64,000 nt of DNA from Caballeronia sp031450805 (GTDB lineage: Bacteria > Pseudomonadota > Gammaproteobacteria > Burkholderiales > Burkholderiaceae): positions 310,001 through 374,000 of the forward strand of contig NZ_JARTVY010000001.1 in the NCBI RefSeq assembly GCF_031450805.1, given 5' to 3'. The notes under the pieces are model-generated. The model had not been told where the DNA came from, did no database searches, and saw only the letters and a list, made by a program, of their open reading frames with translations. Positions within the stretch are counted from its first letter, which is position 1. Every line of letters begins with the position of its first letter. The position numbers were made by a program, and so were the translations under genes. Below are positions 1 through 9,128 of the stretch, one piece after another.

Positions 1-243
1 GAAGTTGGAGGCCGGGTGGCTTCGCGTTTGCGCGACGTCTGCACGGACGCACGGCTGCGGCGATCCTGCCGGAGGCGGCGAGTTGCACAACCGTTGCGCG
101 GTGACTGCCGGACTCACTTTCGACCTCGCTCTGCGACAGGAAAGACCGTCATTTTAACCGAATGCCCCGTCTGCTCTAGCGTGCAATGCTTGATGATGCG
201 TATTTGGGGCATCCGTCGCGGCCTGGAGGCAGGCATAGGCGGC
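1..243. other. window-edge region, no gene assigned
   Basis: GC-rich sequence beyond the 3' end of azlD, running off the window edge. The open frames crossing it are continuations of antisense frames over azlCD and look like no protein family. I see no convincing RNA gene, terminator or repeat here. It may be the upstream region of a gene that starts outside the window. Confidence 0.4.
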
Positions 244-567
244 TTACGCGACGAGCCTCAGCAGCGTGAAGGCGGCCATGCCGACGGCGATCGTGCCCAT
301 CATGCCGCGCCGCCACAAGTAATACGCGAGCGCGGCGAGCGCGGCCCACATCGCGTGATTCGACAGCGCGACGGACAGGCCGGCAGGCGTTTCGAGCACG
401 TCCGGCACGACGACCGCCGCGAGCGCCGCCGCCGGCGCATAGCGCAGCACCCGCTGAACGCGCGGCGGCAGCACGGTGCGTTCGCCGCCGATCAGAAAGA
501 ACGCGCGCGTCACGGCGGTGACGAGACCCATGCCGAGGATCGCGAGCCAGGTTTGGAGCGGCGTCAT
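244..567 (-). CDS. azlD: AzlD family branched-chain amino acid exporter subunit
   Basis: Small hydrophobic protein of 107 residues with about three to four membrane segments, the usual size for AzlD. AzlD pairs with AzlC in the inner membrane to export branched-chain amino acids and their analogues. The start ATG at 567 overlaps the azlC stop by four bases (ATGA), so the two are translationally coupled. The residue run TRAFFLIGGER near position 20 is typical of the family. Divergent ilvE makes a branched-chain amino acid role plausible. The transported substrate is inferred from the family only. Confidence 0.88.
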   Translation of the reverse strand: MTPLQTWLAILGMGLVTAVTRAFFLIGGERTVLPPRVQRVLRYAPAAALAAVVVPDVLETPAGLSVALSNHAMWAALAALAYYLWRRGMMGTIAVGMAAFTLLRLVA

Positions 568-1352
568 CGCGCGGGCCTCATGGTGTCGGAATCGTCGTCG
601 GGGGCGGGCGGCGCTTCGGCGTCGGACGCTGGCAAGGCCGCCGCCTGCGACCGGTCCGCGATGACATCGGCAAGCGTGCCAGCCAGGAGCGCGGCGAGCA
701 CTGCGAGCGGCAGGCTCAGGCGAAACGGCAGATCGAACGCAAGCAGCGCGACGACACTCGCGACGGCCACGGCGGCGAGCGTCGAGCGCGTCGCGATGGC
801 CGAGACGATCAGCGGAATCAGCGCGAGCGTGCCCGCCAGTTCCAGGCCCCAGTTCGCCGGGATCAGGCTCGCGAGCAGGATGCCCGCCACCGACGAAACC
901 TGCCACCAGAACCAGCAGACCAGCGCGAGTCCCCAGAAAAATGCTTCCTTGCCGTCCCGGTCGGCCGGCGCGAAGTTCCGCTTCGCAAACATCAGATAGA
1001 TGATGTCGCCGTTGAAGTAGCCGATCAGCACGCGGCGCCACATCGGCAGATGGGAGAAATGCGGCGCAAGTCCAGCGCTGAAGATCACGAAGCGCAGATT
1101 CACCATCGCGGCCGTCAGCAGCACGGTCCAGAGCGGCAGCTTCGCGGCGAAGAGCGGCAGCGCCGCGAGCTGCGACGATCCTGCATAGACCGCGAACGAC
1201 ATGCCGAGCGCCTGCGCAAGCGTGAGCGCCGACTTGCTCATCGCGACGCCGGTGACGAGACCCCACGAGAACGTCGCGAGAATGGCGGGAGAGAAGGTGC
1301 AGACACCTTCGAGGAATGCGCGGCGATTCGTGTCGGACAGCCGGTCGAGCAT
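564..1352 (-). CDS. azlC: AzlC family branched-chain amino acid exporter, large subunit
   Basis: 262-residue integral membrane protein with the AzlC signature: EGVCTFSPAILATFSWGLVT near the N-terminus, then a conserved YAGSSQLAALPL segment and NLRFVIFSAGLAPHF. The open frame extends further upstream, but family similarity begins at the ATG at 1352 (MLDRLSDTNRR). AzlC with AzlD forms an efflux complex in the cytoplasmic membrane. The C-terminal ~35 residues (AAALPASDAEAPPAPDDD...) are acidic, proline-rich and probably disordered. It overlaps azlD by four bases and is divergent from ilvE. Confidence 0.9.
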   Translation of the reverse strand: MLDRLSDTNRRAFLEGVCTFSPAILATFSWGLVTGVAMSKSALTLAQALGMSFAVYAGSSQLAALPLFAAKLPLWTVLLTAAMVNLRFVIFSAGLAPHFSHLPMWRRVLIGYFNGDIIYLMFAKRNFAPADRDGKEAFFWGLALVCWFWWQVSSVAGILLASLIPANWGLELAGTLALIPLIVSAIATRSTLAAVAVASVVALLAFDLPFRLSLPLAVLAALLAGTLADVIADRSQAAALPASDAEAPPAPDDDSDTMRPAR

Positions 1353-1734
1353 GGACGGATGCGAGGCCAATTTATTGCGATGCCGATGCGCGCTGATGCA
1401 GTGCGGGAAGCCGCCCGATGCGGCTGCAGCAAGAAGCACGCGGAAAACGTAAAGCTGGATGAAGCGACCCACCGCCCGTCCCAATGAACCGCGCGACGAT
1501 TCGCCGGAAGAAGCGAAAAGATCGAAGCCGCCATTCACGTTCGCGGTGAAAGGCAAAGTATAGCGGCGCGAAAGGCGCTTTTAGCTCGGTCCAATTGTCA
1601 AAAGACGCTAAAATGGCGGTCTTTCACCGCCTTTGCGCCGTGCTTGGCGTTGCATGCGCCTGCGGATAAAGCGGCAGGTAATCGGCGGACACGGTTTCAT
1701 CGAAATCACTGAACGAGACAGCTAGGAGAAGCGT
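1353..1734. other. azlC/ilvE divergent intergenic region
   Basis: A 382-base non-coding gap between divergent azlC and ilvE. It should contain both promoters. A TAAAAT box at 1609-1614 could be a -10 element for ilvE but has no good -35 partner at 17 bases. A short inverted repeat (GGCGGTctttcACCGCC) lies at about 1615-1631. No leader peptide or riboswitch was recognised. The ilvE ribosome-binding site is AGGAG at 1724-1728. Confidence 0.4.
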
Positions 1735-2655
1735 ATGTCAATGGCCGACCGCGACGGCAAGATCTGGATGGATGGCAAGCTGATCGACTGGCGAGACGCC
1801 AACATCCACGTTCTGACCCACACGCTGCACTACGGCATGGGCGTGTTCGAAGGCGTGCGCGCATACAAGACCGCCAGTGGCACGGCCATCTTCCGCCTGA
1901 AGGAGCACACCAAGCGTCTGCTCAATTCGGCGAAGATCTTCCAGATGGACGTCCCGTTCGATCACGCCACGCTCGAAGCCGCGCAACTCGAAGTCGTGCG
2001 CGAGAACAAGCTGGAGTCGTGTTACATCCGCCCGATCATCTGGGTCGGCTCCGAGAAGCTGGGCGTATCCGCGAAGGGCAACACCATCCATGTGGCGATC
2101 GCCGCGTGGCCGTGGGGCGCGTACCTCGGCGAAGACGGCCTGACCAAGGGCATCCGCGTGAAGACGTCCTCGTTCACGCGCCATCACGTGAACGTGTCGA
2201 TGGTCCGCGCGAAGGCGTCGGGCTGGTACGTGAACTCCATTCTCGCCAATCAGGAAGCCGTGACCGACGGCTACGACGAAGCGCTGCTGCTCGACGTCGA
2301 CGGCTACGTGTCCGAAGGCTCCGGTGAGAACTTCTTCCTCGTGAACAACGGCAAGCTATACACGCCGGACCTGTCGTCGTGCCTCGACGGCATCACGCGC
2401 GACACGGTCCTCACGCTGGCGCGCGACTTCGGCATCCCGGTGATCGAGAAACGCATCACGCGCGACGAGGTCTATACCTGCGACGAAGCCTTCTTCACCG
2501 GCACCGCCGCCGAAGTCACACCGATCCGCGAGCTCGACAACCGCACCATCGGCTCGGGCAAGCGCGGTCCCATCACGGAGAAGCTGCAAAGCGCGTTCTT
2601 CGACGTGGTCGGCGGCAAGAACGAGCAGTACGCGAGCTGGCTCGCAAAAGTCTGA
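1735..2655 (+). CDS. ilvE: branched-chain amino acid aminotransferase
   Basis: 306 residues, normal length for class IV PLP-dependent aminotransferases. It interconverts leucine, isoleucine and valine with their 2-oxo acids in the cytosol, the last step of their synthesis. Visible signatures: MGVFEGVRAY near residue 35, the PLP-binding lysine as K160 in RAKASGWYVNS, and the C-terminal EAFFTGTAAEVTPIRELD. The ATG at 1735 has an AGGAGA ribosome-binding site six bases upstream; a second ATG at 1741 is less well placed. The zinc-finger gene follows at 2732 in the same direction and is probably co-transcribed. Confidence 0.96.
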   Translation: MSMADRDGKIWMDGKLIDWRDANIHVLTHTLHYGMGVFEGVRAYKTASGTAIFRLKEHTKRLLNSAKIFQMDVPFDHATLEAAQLEVVRENKLESCYIRPIIWVGSEKLGVSAKGNTIHVAIAAWPWGAYLGEDGLTKGIRVKTSSFTRHHVNVSMVRAKASGWYVNSILANQEAVTDGYDEALLLDVDGYVSEGSGENFFLVNNGKLYTPDLSSCLDGITRDTVLTLARDFGIPVIEKRITRDEVYTCDEAFFTGTAAEVTPIRELDNRTIGSGKRGPITEKLQSAFFDVVGGKNEQYASWLAKV

Positions 2656-2731
2656 TGCAGCGGCGGGCCCGCGCGGCCCGCTTGCCGAGAAGCAACGAAC
2701 GACATTGAGAAACGAGTCGATGAGGAGTGCA

Positions 2732-2926
2732 ATGAGCGACCTGAAGGAAATGCCGCTGGTGGAATTGTCGGCGAAGGACATCCCCGCGTTCTGTCCGAAT
2801 CCGAAGATGCAACGCTGGAGCACGCATCCGCGCGTGTTCCTGGACGTGTCCCACGGCGAGGCGCGCTGCCCGTATTGCGGCACGCGCTACAAGCTGAAGG
2901 ACGGCGAAGTCCTCAAGGGCCATTGA
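2732..2926 (+). CDS. small zinc-finger protein (zf-CHCC type)
   Basis: A 64-residue protein with the CHCC arrangement: C at about 20, H at about 31 (HPRVFLD), and CPYC at about 46-49, followed by GTRYKL. The family (zf-CHCC) is related to the zinc-binding NDUFS6 fold; the function of the free-standing bacterial form is unknown. The start at ATG 2732 (MSDLKEMP) is chosen because GAGGAG lies just upstream; upstream in-frame ATGs lack a site. It lies between ilvE and waaF, an order I recall as common in Burkholderia. Confidence 0.85.
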   Translation: MSDLKEMPLVELSAKDIPAFCPNPKMQRWSTHPRVFLDVSHGEARCPYCGTRYKLKDGEVLKGH

Positions 2927-3116
2927 CCGGTCGCTGATTCGCGCCGTCCGATGCGCGCGTGTCCGCCTGGCCGGCACGCGCGCGTTCGCGTTTGCGTTCA
3001 CCTTTGTCTTCGCGTTCGGCCGCTTGATACCGGCCACCCCACATACCAACAAGACTGATGCGTCCCGCCGCACGACGGCGCAGAGGCGCGAATATTTTGA
3101 GATCGGATAACGAAAG

Positions 3117-4190
3117 ATGCGCCGTGCGCTGGTTATAGCACCGAACTGGATCGGTGACGCATTGATGGCGCAGCCGCTCTTTACGCTTTTGAGGAAGCTG
3201 CATCCGCGTATCGCGATCGATGCCGTCGCGCCCTCGTGGGTCGCGCCCGTGCTCGAGCGCATGCCGGAAATCAACGATGTGTACGCCACCGACCTCGCCC
3301 ACGGCAAGCTGCAGTTGCTGCGCCGATGGCAGCTCGCGAGCGATTTGCGCGACGTCGGCTACGACGCTGCCTACGTCCTGCCGAATTCGATGAAATCCGC
3401 GCTGCTGCCGTGGATGGCGGGCATTCGGCTGCGCATCGGCTACAAGGGCGAGAGCCGCTATGGACTCTTGAACGTCCGCCACGCGAATCCGCCGAAGACC
3501 GATCGTCCGCCGATGACCGCGCACTACGCCGCGCTCGCCTACGCGCCGGGCGCGAAGCTGCCGTTCGTCGACAAGTTCGCGCAGGCCCGCGACGCGCAGG
3601 CGAGCGACGCGCAGCTACTGCCCGTGCCGCGCCTCGAAGCAGACCCGAACGAAGCCGTGCGCGTCTCGGCGCGCTTCAATCTCGACACCCGCGCGCCGCT
3701 CGTCGTGTTCTGTCCCGGCGCCGAATATGGTCCTGCAAAGCGCTGGCCGCCGGAACATTTCGCGTCGCTGGCGCAGTTCGTCGCGCAGTCGTTTCCGTAC
3801 GCGCGCATCGTCGCATTGGGATCGAACAAGGACTCGGTGGTCGCGCAGGCCATCGCGGAGCGCGCGCAGAACGTGCGCAATCTGTGCGGGCAGACATCGC
3901 TCGGGGAAGCATGTGCACTGATCGCGCGAGCGAGCGCGGTCGTGACCAACGACTCGGGGCTGATGCACGTCGCGGCGGCGCTGAAGCGTCCGCTGGTCGC
4001 GGTTTACGGCTCGACCGATCCGCGCCATACGCCGCCCTTGTCCGACCTCGCAAAGGTACAATGGCTTCATCTTAGTTGCAGTCCGTGCTTTGCCCGCGAG
4101 TGTCCGCTCGGCCATCTGAACTGCCTTCGCGAACTGTCCGCGGAGCAGGTCTTCGCCGATTTGCGCGGCATGCTGCTCGCGCATCGCTAA
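3117..4190 (+). CDS. waaF: lipopolysaccharide heptosyltransferase II
   Basis: 357 residues, GT9 glycosyltransferase of the WaaF type. It adds the second L-glycero-D-manno-heptose to the LPS inner core on the cytoplasmic face of the inner membrane. Signatures: N-terminal ALVIAPNWIGDALMAQPLF, then FCPGAEYGPAKRWPPEHFA mid-protein and the nucleotide-sugar site VTNDSGLMHVAAALKRPLVAVYGSTDPRHTPP. Conserved cysteines and LHLSCSPCFARECPLGHLNCL near the C-terminus are typical of WaaF. The ATG at 3117 begins at the expected first strand of the fold. Confidence 0.95.
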   Translation: MRRALVIAPNWIGDALMAQPLFTLLRKLHPRIAIDAVAPSWVAPVLERMPEINDVYATDLAHGKLQLLRRWQLASDLRDVGYDAAYVLPNSMKSALLPWMAGIRLRIGYKGESRYGLLNVRHANPPKTDRPPMTAHYAALAYAPGAKLPFVDKFAQARDAQASDAQLLPVPRLEADPNEAVRVSARFNLDTRAPLVVFCPGAEYGPAKRWPPEHFASLAQFVAQSFPYARIVALGSNKDSVVAQAIAERAQNVRNLCGQTSLGEACALIARASAVVTNDSGLMHVAAALKRPLVAVYGSTDPRHTPPLSDLAKVQWLHLSCSPCFARECPLGHLNCLRELSAEQVFADLRGMLLAHR

Positions 4191-4269
4191 CGCGCCGCGC
4201 CCGGCGCTTCACATTGCATCGCCGCGTTGCAGGCACGGACACGCGAATGTCTCCGAGCGGAGGCATGCC

Positions 4270-4740
4270 TTGAACCACGATAGAGACCCACGCGCCATGC
4301 CACGTTTCGCCCGCCTGTTCGAAGCCGCCGCCGACACGCTCAACGCCTACTATCAGGCCGTCGCGGACAACAGCATCGATGCCGTGATGTCGCTCTGGAT
4401 CGACGAGGAATTCGCCACGTGCATCTGCGCGGACGGCACGCATCTGCACGGTCTCGAAAGCATCCGCGCGGGCCTCGGCAAGCAGCTCGAAGCGCAACCC
4501 GTCACCATCGAGCCGCTGGATATCCGCGTGTACGACAGCCTCGGCACCGTCGTGTATGCCATTGCGGAAGCGCATCAGCCGGCGGGCACGGCCGCGCCGC
4601 AGATGATCTTCACGACCTACGTGATGGTCCACGAGCGCGGCGAATGGCGCATCGCGCACATCCATGCGAGCGAAATGCCGATCGAAACGGCCGGCCAGTT
4701 CGCGGCGAAGCTGCGCCACGGCCAAGGGCCGCTGCACTGA
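4270..4740 (+). CDS. NTF2/SnoaL-like fold protein (ketosteroid isomerase-like)
   Basis: 156 residues from a TTG start. The pattern (helical N-terminus DTLNAYYQAVADNSIDAVMSLW, then AHIHAS in the last strand) fits the NTF2-like superfamily, often annotated nuclear transport factor 2 family or DUF4440. Substrate unknown. The TTG at 4270 is favoured because CGGAGG at 4258-4263 ends six bases upstream, while the next in-frame ATG at 4297 has no good site. An out-of-frame ATG at 4265 closes after two codons and may act as a decoy. Confidence 0.75.
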   Translation: MNHDRDPRAMPRFARLFEAAADTLNAYYQAVADNSIDAVMSLWIDEEFATCICADGTHLHGLESIRAGLGKQLEAQPVTIEPLDIRVYDSLGTVVYAIAEAHQPAGTAAPQMIFTTYVMVHERGEWRIAHIHASEMPIETAGQFAAKLRHGQGPLH

Positions 4741-4779
4741 AACACGAAGTATCGAAGCAGGCGTTTGCGGGAGAAGACC

Positions 4780-5841
4780 ATGAAGCGCGATCCGTTGTTG
4801 CAACACGATTCGTCGTTCGTGGATCGTGCGCCTGCCGTGACGGCGAAGGTCGTCGATCCCATCGAGGCACTGCTGTACAGCGCGCCGCGCTGGCTGCCGA
4901 CGGCTCATGCGCAGACCATCGTTCCGGCGCTCTTCGGCCGCAAGCCCTCGGTCGGCTATCGGCGCGAACGATGGGACACGCCCGACGGCGACTTCATCGA
5001 TCTCGACTGGCTCGCGCACGAATCGGGCGACGTTGCGGACACCGCCCCGCTCTTCGTGCTTTTCCACGGCCTCGAAGGCAGTTCCGATTCCCACTACGCC
5101 CGCTCGATGATGGCCGCCGCTAAAGCGCGAGGCTGGCATGGCGTCGTGCCTCACTTTCGCAGTTGCAGCGGGCCGCTCAATTTGCTGCCGCGCTTCTATC
5201 ATCTCGCGGACAGCGCCGAAGTCGACTGGATACTGCGCCGGTTGCGCGAGCGGCACGCGGGGTCGATCGTCGCGGCGGGCGTCTCGCTCGGCGGCAATGT
5301 CCTCCTGCGCTGGCTATGCGAGCGCGGCACGGATGCATCGGTCATCAGCGCCGCCGCCGCGATCTCCGCGCCGCTCGATGTTCACGCCGGCGGCCACGCG
5401 ATCTCGCAAGGCTTCGGCATGGTGTACACGCGCAGCTTCCTGAAATCGCTGAAGAAGAAGGCGCTCGCGAAACTCGCGCAACATCCCGGCCTCTACGATC
5501 GCCAAGCCGTGCTCGCCGCCCGCACGCTCTACGAGTTCGATAACGTCGTGACCGCGCCGCTGCACGGCTTTCGCGATACCAACCACTACTGGTCGAGTGC
5601 GACGACGCGCGCGCATCTGAAGCACATCGAAGTGCCGGCGCTCGTGCTGAATGCGCGCAACGATCCGTTCCTGCCCGAGTGGGCGCTGCCGTCGCAGGCG
5701 GAAGTCCCGGCATGCGTGACGCTCGATCAGCCGAACCACGGCGGGCACGTCGGCTTCATGACGGGACCGTTTCCGGGACGCATCGACTGGCTCTCTCAGC
5801 GCGTGTTCGGGTATCTCGAGCACTTCCTTCCTCGCGGATGA
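4780..5841 (+). CDS. YheT family alpha/beta hydrolase
   Basis: 353 residues, matching the YheT/ABHD-type hydrolases. Signatures: PTAHAQTIVPALFG near the N-terminus, FVLFHGLEGSSDSHYARSM (oxyanion region), VVPHFRSCSGPLN, the nucleophile elbow GVSLGGN, and LNARNDPFLP and NHGGHVGF carrying the acid and histidine. Natural substrate is not known; some relatives are esterases or lipases. The start at ATG 4780 is preceded by GGGAGAAG; the longer TTG frame at 4765 is not needed. The next gene starts four bases after the stop, so they are probably co-transcribed. Confidence 0.88.
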   Translation: MKRDPLLQHDSSFVDRAPAVTAKVVDPIEALLYSAPRWLPTAHAQTIVPALFGRKPSVGYRRERWDTPDGDFIDLDWLAHESGDVADTAPLFVLFHGLEGSSDSHYARSMMAAAKARGWHGVVPHFRSCSGPLNLLPRFYHLADSAEVDWILRRLRERHAGSIVAAGVSLGGNVLLRWLCERGTDASVISAAAAISAPLDVHAGGHAISQGFGMVYTRSFLKSLKKKALAKLAQHPGLYDRQAVLAARTLYEFDNVVTAPLHGFRDTNHYWSSATTRAHLKHIEVPALVLNARNDPFLPEWALPSQAEVPACVTLDQPNHGGHVGFMTGPFPGRIDWLSQRVFGYLEHFLPRG

Positions 5842-5844
5842 ATC

Positions 5845-6426
5845 ATGGATGAAATCGTCAAGCAGGCGCTCGCGAAATGGCCCAACGTTCCGCATTGCAC
5901 GGGCTGGCTCATGCTCGACAGGCGCGGCCAGTGGCGCATGCGCGACGAGGCGGCGCAGGCCGCTGGCGCGCTCGGCGACGTGATCCGGCACGAGGCGCTG
6001 ATCGGCTTCATCAATCGCAATTACGAGCGCGACGACGCCGGCCAGTGGTTCTTTCAGAACGGGCCGCAGCGCGTGTATGTGGAGCTGGCTTACACGCCGT
6101 GGATCGCCCGGCTTGGGCTTGCGGATGACGCCCTGTGCATGACCGATCACACCGGCGCGCCGTTCAGACCGGCGCACGCATGGCTCGACGACGAAGGCGG
6201 CGTGCTCTTTTCAGACGATGCATCGCCGGCCCGCATCGCCGCGCTGCACGATCACGATCTCGACCTGTTCGCGAGCCACGCATCCGTCGATGAGTCCGCG
6301 CACGGCGGCGTCTTCCATTGGCGCGATGATGTCGACTTGTCCTTGCAGCGCATCGCGCGCGCGGACCTCGAGAAGCGCTTCGGCTTTGTCGCGAGCCCGG
6401 CCGCGCACGCGGCGTCGGAACGCTGA
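5845..6426 (+). CDS. conserved hypothetical protein, DUF family not named with certainty
   Basis: 193 residues, soluble, no signal peptide or membrane segment. The sequence (WPNVPHCTGWLMLDRRGQWRM..., RVYVELAYTPWIARL, HDHDLDLFASHA) looks like a conserved betaproteobacterial family of unknown function that often follows YheT. It begins four bases after the YheT stop codon. It ends four bases before the convergent M48 protease gene. No catalytic motif is evident. Confidence 0.7.
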   Translation: MDEIVKQALAKWPNVPHCTGWLMLDRRGQWRMRDEAAQAAGALGDVIRHEALIGFINRNYERDDAGQWFFQNGPQRVYVELAYTPWIARLGLADDALCMTDHTGAPFRPAHAWLDDEGGVLFSDDASPARIAALHDHDLDLFASHASVDESAHGGVFHWRDDVDLSLQRIARADLEKRFGFVASPAAHAASER

Positions 6427-6430
6427 AGCG

Positions 6431-8518
6431 TCAGCTCTTCTGATCCTGATCGCGCTCTTCCTTGTAGCGCGTCTCGAAGTCGCGCAGACGCGCGGCGATT
6501 GTGGACAAATCGTAGAAGCTCGCGCTTTTCACGTCGCGCGCTTCCTTCAACTGGCGGATCGCGGAAGGCCACGCGCCGTCGAGCGCGAACTTCTCGGCCA
6601 TCGCTTCGTGCTGGCGCAACGGATCGTTGAGGCCCGCGCTCGCCTGCGCGAGATACAGCCACCAGTCGGCGCGTGCGGGCTCGGCGCGCGTCTGTCGGCG
6701 GGCAAGCGTCTGCGCATCCGCATAGCGATGCGCGCCGATCAGCGACTGCAGGTGAATATCGATGGCCGCGTGGGAGTCGGGCCAGCGCGCTTGCGCGATA
6801 TCCGCGAGGCGGATGGCGTCTCCGAAGCGGCCCGCGCGGCGTGCGATATCCGCCGCGAGCACGTCGAGACTCGGGGTGCTGCGGGCGGGTTGCGGCGATG
6901 CCTGTGCGGTGACGCGGACGGGCGGGAGCGTCGTGTTGCTGGTCGGCGATGACGGCGTATCGGCTGCGGTTGCGTTGAGCGCGCCGAAGGCACTGCTGCT
7001 GAAAAGCGTATTTGGCGATGCCGCAGGCCGCGACGATTCTGCCCGCGATGCGACCTCACCGTGGAGCGAGCGGCCGGCGTTGTCGGTGTCCGTCGAACTC
7101 GTGGTCCGCTGCGCGCGAGCCTGAACGACACTCGCGCCGCCTGTACCCGGGCTACTCGTCGCTTGCCCGGCGGATGCCGCTCGCGCGCCAGCGATGCTCG
7201 AAGTCTGCAACGTTGCGTCGCCCGAGCCGTTCGCGACCGGCTGCGCGTGCTGCGGATTGCGCCGGTCGCGGCCGGCCTCCACTACGACCGCCGCCTCGCT
7301 TGCCTGCTCGCCTTCGAACAGCCGCCGCGCTTTCGCGAGCGCGTCGTTCGCGGCGTCGTAATCGCTCGTCAGCGCGCGCGCGAGCGCAATGCCGTACCAG
7401 TTGGCGGCGGGATTGACGGCTGTCTGGTCGTCGATTTCGGTCTTCAGGCGACTCGCCACTTCCCGATAATCGCTTGCGTAGCTGACCTGCAGCACGCGGG
7501 CGCGGGCGCGCACGAACGCATATTCCGCCGACTGCCGCGGCTGCCGATACGGCACGCGGCGCGCGCGATCTTCCATGTCGGCGATGCGCTCGATGGTCAG
7601 CGGATGCGTTCGCGCGTAGGCCGGCACGCCGTTATCGGCCATCGACGCGCGGTCGAGCCGCCCGAAGAACGCTGTCATCGCGTAGGGATCGTAGCCGGCT
7701 GCCGCGAGCATCTGGAAACCGACGCGATCCGCCTCGTGCTCGGCGGCGCGCGAAAAGCGCAATTGATTGTCGACGGCGAATGCCTGCCCGCCCATCGCGA
7801 TGCCCATGCCGAGATCGCCGCTGCGCGTCATCACTCCGGCCAGCAGGCCGGCGAGCATTGCGGCAAGTGCCGCATAGCTGCTCTTCTCCTGCGTCCCGAG
7901 CATGCGCGCGATGTGGCGCTGGAGCACGTGCCCCATCTCATGCCCGACGACCGACGCCAGTTCGGATTCCGTCTGCGTCGCCGAAAGCAGGCCCGTATTT
8001 ACGCCGATGAAACCGCCTGGCATCGAGAACGCGTTGATCTGCGGATCGCGGACGGCGAACAGTTCGAAGTCCGGCCGATAGCCGCCGAGATATTGCGTGG
8101 CCGCGGCGGTGGACAGCCTGGACGCGATGGAATCGAGGTAATCGCGCATCAGCCAGTCGTCGAGGTAGTCCGGATCGGTGCGGACTTCGCGCATCATCCG
8201 CTCGCCGACACGGCGCTCGGCTTGCGGTGAGAGGGTGCCGCCCGAGCCGTCGCCGAGGTCCGGAAGCTGCACGGACGAAAGCGGCGCGCGAAGCGTGGCC
8301 ATCGCGCCGGGCCGGTTGGCGAAGCGGCTTTCCGCGCCGCCGTAGACGCCGAAGACGCCGTCGGCGACCTGTCCTGTGTTGGCTGCGGCATCTTCTCGCG
8401 GCTGCCCGGCGTTCGCGCTGACGGCCGACGACGCCCCCTGCGCGAACGCGACGGGCGGCACGGCCTGACTCAGGCACAACGCTAGGATGAGCGCGCGGCT
8501 CGGACGATTCGGATGCAT
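6431..8518 (-). CDS. M48 family periplasmic metalloprotease with TPR-like C-terminus (BepA-like)
   Basis: 695 residues. A signal peptide (hydrophobic to about residue 25, cleavage near AFAQG) places it in the periplasm. The zinc site is HEMGH at 193-197 with the third ligand in AEHEAD at about 259-264. The C-terminal half is alanine-rich with helical repeat character, like the TPR part of BepA (YfgC), which degrades stalled outer-membrane proteins and assists LptD assembly. A Ser/Thr/Pro-rich linker between about 410 and 550 makes it longer than E. coli BepA (about 490 residues). It is divergent from moaC. Confidence 0.88.
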   Translation of the reverse strand: MHPNRPSRALILALCLSQAVPPVAFAQGASSAVSANAGQPREDAAANTGQVADGVFGVYGGAESRFANRPGAMATLRAPLSSVQLPDLGDGSGGTLSPQAERRVGERMMREVRTDPDYLDDWLMRDYLDSIASRLSTAAATQYLGGYRPDFELFAVRDPQINAFSMPGGFIGVNTGLLSATQTESELASVVGHEMGHVLQRHIARMLGTQEKSSYAALAAMLAGLLAGVMTRSGDLGMGIAMGGQAFAVDNQLRFSRAAEHEADRVGFQMLAAAGYDPYAMTAFFGRLDRASMADNGVPAYARTHPLTIERIADMEDRARRVPYRQPRQSAEYAFVRARARVLQVSYASDYREVASRLKTEIDDQTAVNPAANWYGIALARALTSDYDAANDALAKARRLFEGEQASEAAVVVEAGRDRRNPQHAQPVANGSGDATLQTSSIAGARAASAGQATSSPGTGGASVVQARAQRTTSSTDTDNAGRSLHGEVASRAESSRPAASPNTLFSSSAFGALNATAADTPSSPTSNTTLPPVRVTAQASPQPARSTPSLDVLAADIARRAGRFGDAIRLADIAQARWPDSHAAIDIHLQSLIGAHRYADAQTLARRQTRAEPARADWWLYLAQASAGLNDPLRQHEAMAEKFALDGAWPSAIRQLKEARDVKSASFYDLSTIAARLRDFETRYKEERDQDQKS

Positions 8519-8642
8519 GACCGGCTGAAGGACGGGAACACGCTTATCGTATCAAGTGTGCCGTGACCGGCGAGCCGCCGATTGCGGCGAAAACGCGCCG
8601 GATCACGCTGGTATGATAGGCGCCCGCTCAAAGGAGGACGCG

Positions 8643-9122
8643 ATGTCCGGACTCACACATTTCGATGCCGCCGGCGAGGCGCACATGGTCGATGTCGGCG
8701 ACAAGCGCGAGACGCGGCGCATTGCGGTGGCGCGCGGCTCGATCGCGATGCTCGACGGCACGCTCGCGCTGATCCGCGAAGGCCGCGCGAAGAAAGGCGA
8801 CGTGCTCGGCGTGGCGCGCATCGCGGCGATACAGGGTGCGAAGCGCACCGCCGATCTGATTCCGCTGTGTCATCCGCTCGCGCTCACGCGCGTCGCGGTC
8901 GATTTTTCGATCGATGAGAGCTTGCCGGGCGTTCATTGCGAAGTGCGGGTGGAGACCGTCGGACGCACGGGCGTGGAGATGGAAGCGCTCACCGCCGTGC
9001 AAGTCGGGCTGCTGACGATCTACGACATGTGCAAGGCGGTGGATCGCGGGATGACCATCACCAACGTGAAGGTCATGGAGAAGCATGGGGGGAAGTCGGG
9101 GGATTGGGTGGCGGAGGGTTAG
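8643..9122 (+). CDS. moaC: cyclic pyranopterin monophosphate synthase
   Basis: 159 residues. MoaC makes cyclic pyranopterin monophosphate, the first committed intermediate of molybdenum cofactor, in the cytosol after MoaA. Signatures: MVDVGDKRETRRIAVARG, the conserved LIPLCHPL, and EMEALTAVQVGLLTIYDMCKAVD with C-terminal VMEKHGGKSG. The start at ATG 8643 is set by AAAGGAGG at 8630-8637; the longer frame upstream lacks family similarity. The 3' end is six bases from the convergent pglL gene. No other mo-cofactor gene is adjacent. Confidence 0.96.
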   Translation: MSGLTHFDAAGEAHMVDVGDKRETRRIAVARGSIAMLDGTLALIREGRAKKGDVLGVARIAAIQGAKRTADLIPLCHPLALTRVAVDFSIDESLPGVHCEVRVETVGRTGVEMEALTAVQVGLLTIYDMCKAVDRGMTITNVKVMEKHGGKSGDWVAEG

Positions 9123-9128
9123 CCCGCG

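Noticed and set aside
1609..1614. ilvE promoter at TAAAAT
   Set aside because: No acceptable -35 box at 16-18 bases upstream, so not called as a promoter.
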